From assembly GCA_002321305.1 (NCBI GenBank), contig DCMF01000026.1, positions 1 to 8,318 on the forward strand: a stretch of 8,318 bases of DNA. The letters run 5' to 3'. Below are positions 5,096-8,318 of this stretch, piece after piece. A model generated the notes under the pieces. The model worked only from the letters and a program-made list of their open reading frames with translations. It was not told where the DNA came from and did no database searches. Origin of the DNA: Verrucomicrobia bacterium UBA1629. GTDB lineage: Bacteria > Verrucomicrobiota > Kiritimatiellia > RFP12 > UBA1067. Both the position numbers and the translations under genes were made by a program. The number at the start of each line of letters is the position of its first letter. Position 1 is the first letter of the stretch.

Positions 5096-8318
<3,223 letters not shown>

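Overview
The window comes from a GC-rich, Gram-negative, anaerobic, fermentative bacterium. An exported protein with outer-membrane beta-barrel features points to a Gram-negative envelope, and a pyruvate:ferredoxin oxidoreductase points to anaerobic metabolism. Codons end mostly in G or C, and the three promoters I can see are of ordinary sigma-70 type. A lineage in the Verrucomicrobiota/Kiritimatiellota/Lentisphaerota group would fit, but that is only an impression; nothing here fixes the taxonomy.

Layout, all genes on the + strand. (1) Bases 1-384 hold no convincing gene: a strong intrinsic terminator for something upstream (75-112), a spacer with repeated GTCC and GGCACAGG-type motifs, a perfect 13-bp inverted repeat (198-210/267-279), a sigma-70 promoter (282-311) and a 5' leader hairpin. 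(2) Bases 385-2986 look like one operon: a predicted outer-membrane beta-barrel protein, an OmpR/PhoB-type response regulator starting 3 nt after the barrel stop, and a membrane histidine kinase overlapping the regulator by 14 bp. The kinase has a very short, His-rich periplasmic loop and almost no room for a HAMP domain. (3) Bases 2979-4919 are a second unit with its own extended -10 promoter, whose -10 box contains the kinase stop codon. It encodes a NifU/IscU-like Fe-S scaffold and a GGGtGRT-family protein of unknown function, and it ends in a strong UUCG-capped terminator. (4) From 4999 to the window end there is a third promoter and nifJ, the homodimeric pyruvate:ferredoxin (flavodoxin) oxidoreductase. 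It is cut by the window edge after 1074 codons.

How the genes may work together: NifJ carries three [4Fe-4S] clusters plus thiamine diphosphate and converts pyruvate to acetyl-CoA, CO2 and reduced ferredoxin. The scaffold/GGGtGRT pair next to it could be an Fe-S supply or repair module for such enzymes. That is inference from gene order and the scaffold homology, and it is the most interesting hypothesis in the window. The barrel protein with its own two-component pair looks like a separate envelope-sensing unit, possibly metal-responsive. No terminator is seen between the kinase and the scaffold gene, so read-through from the first operon into the second is possible.
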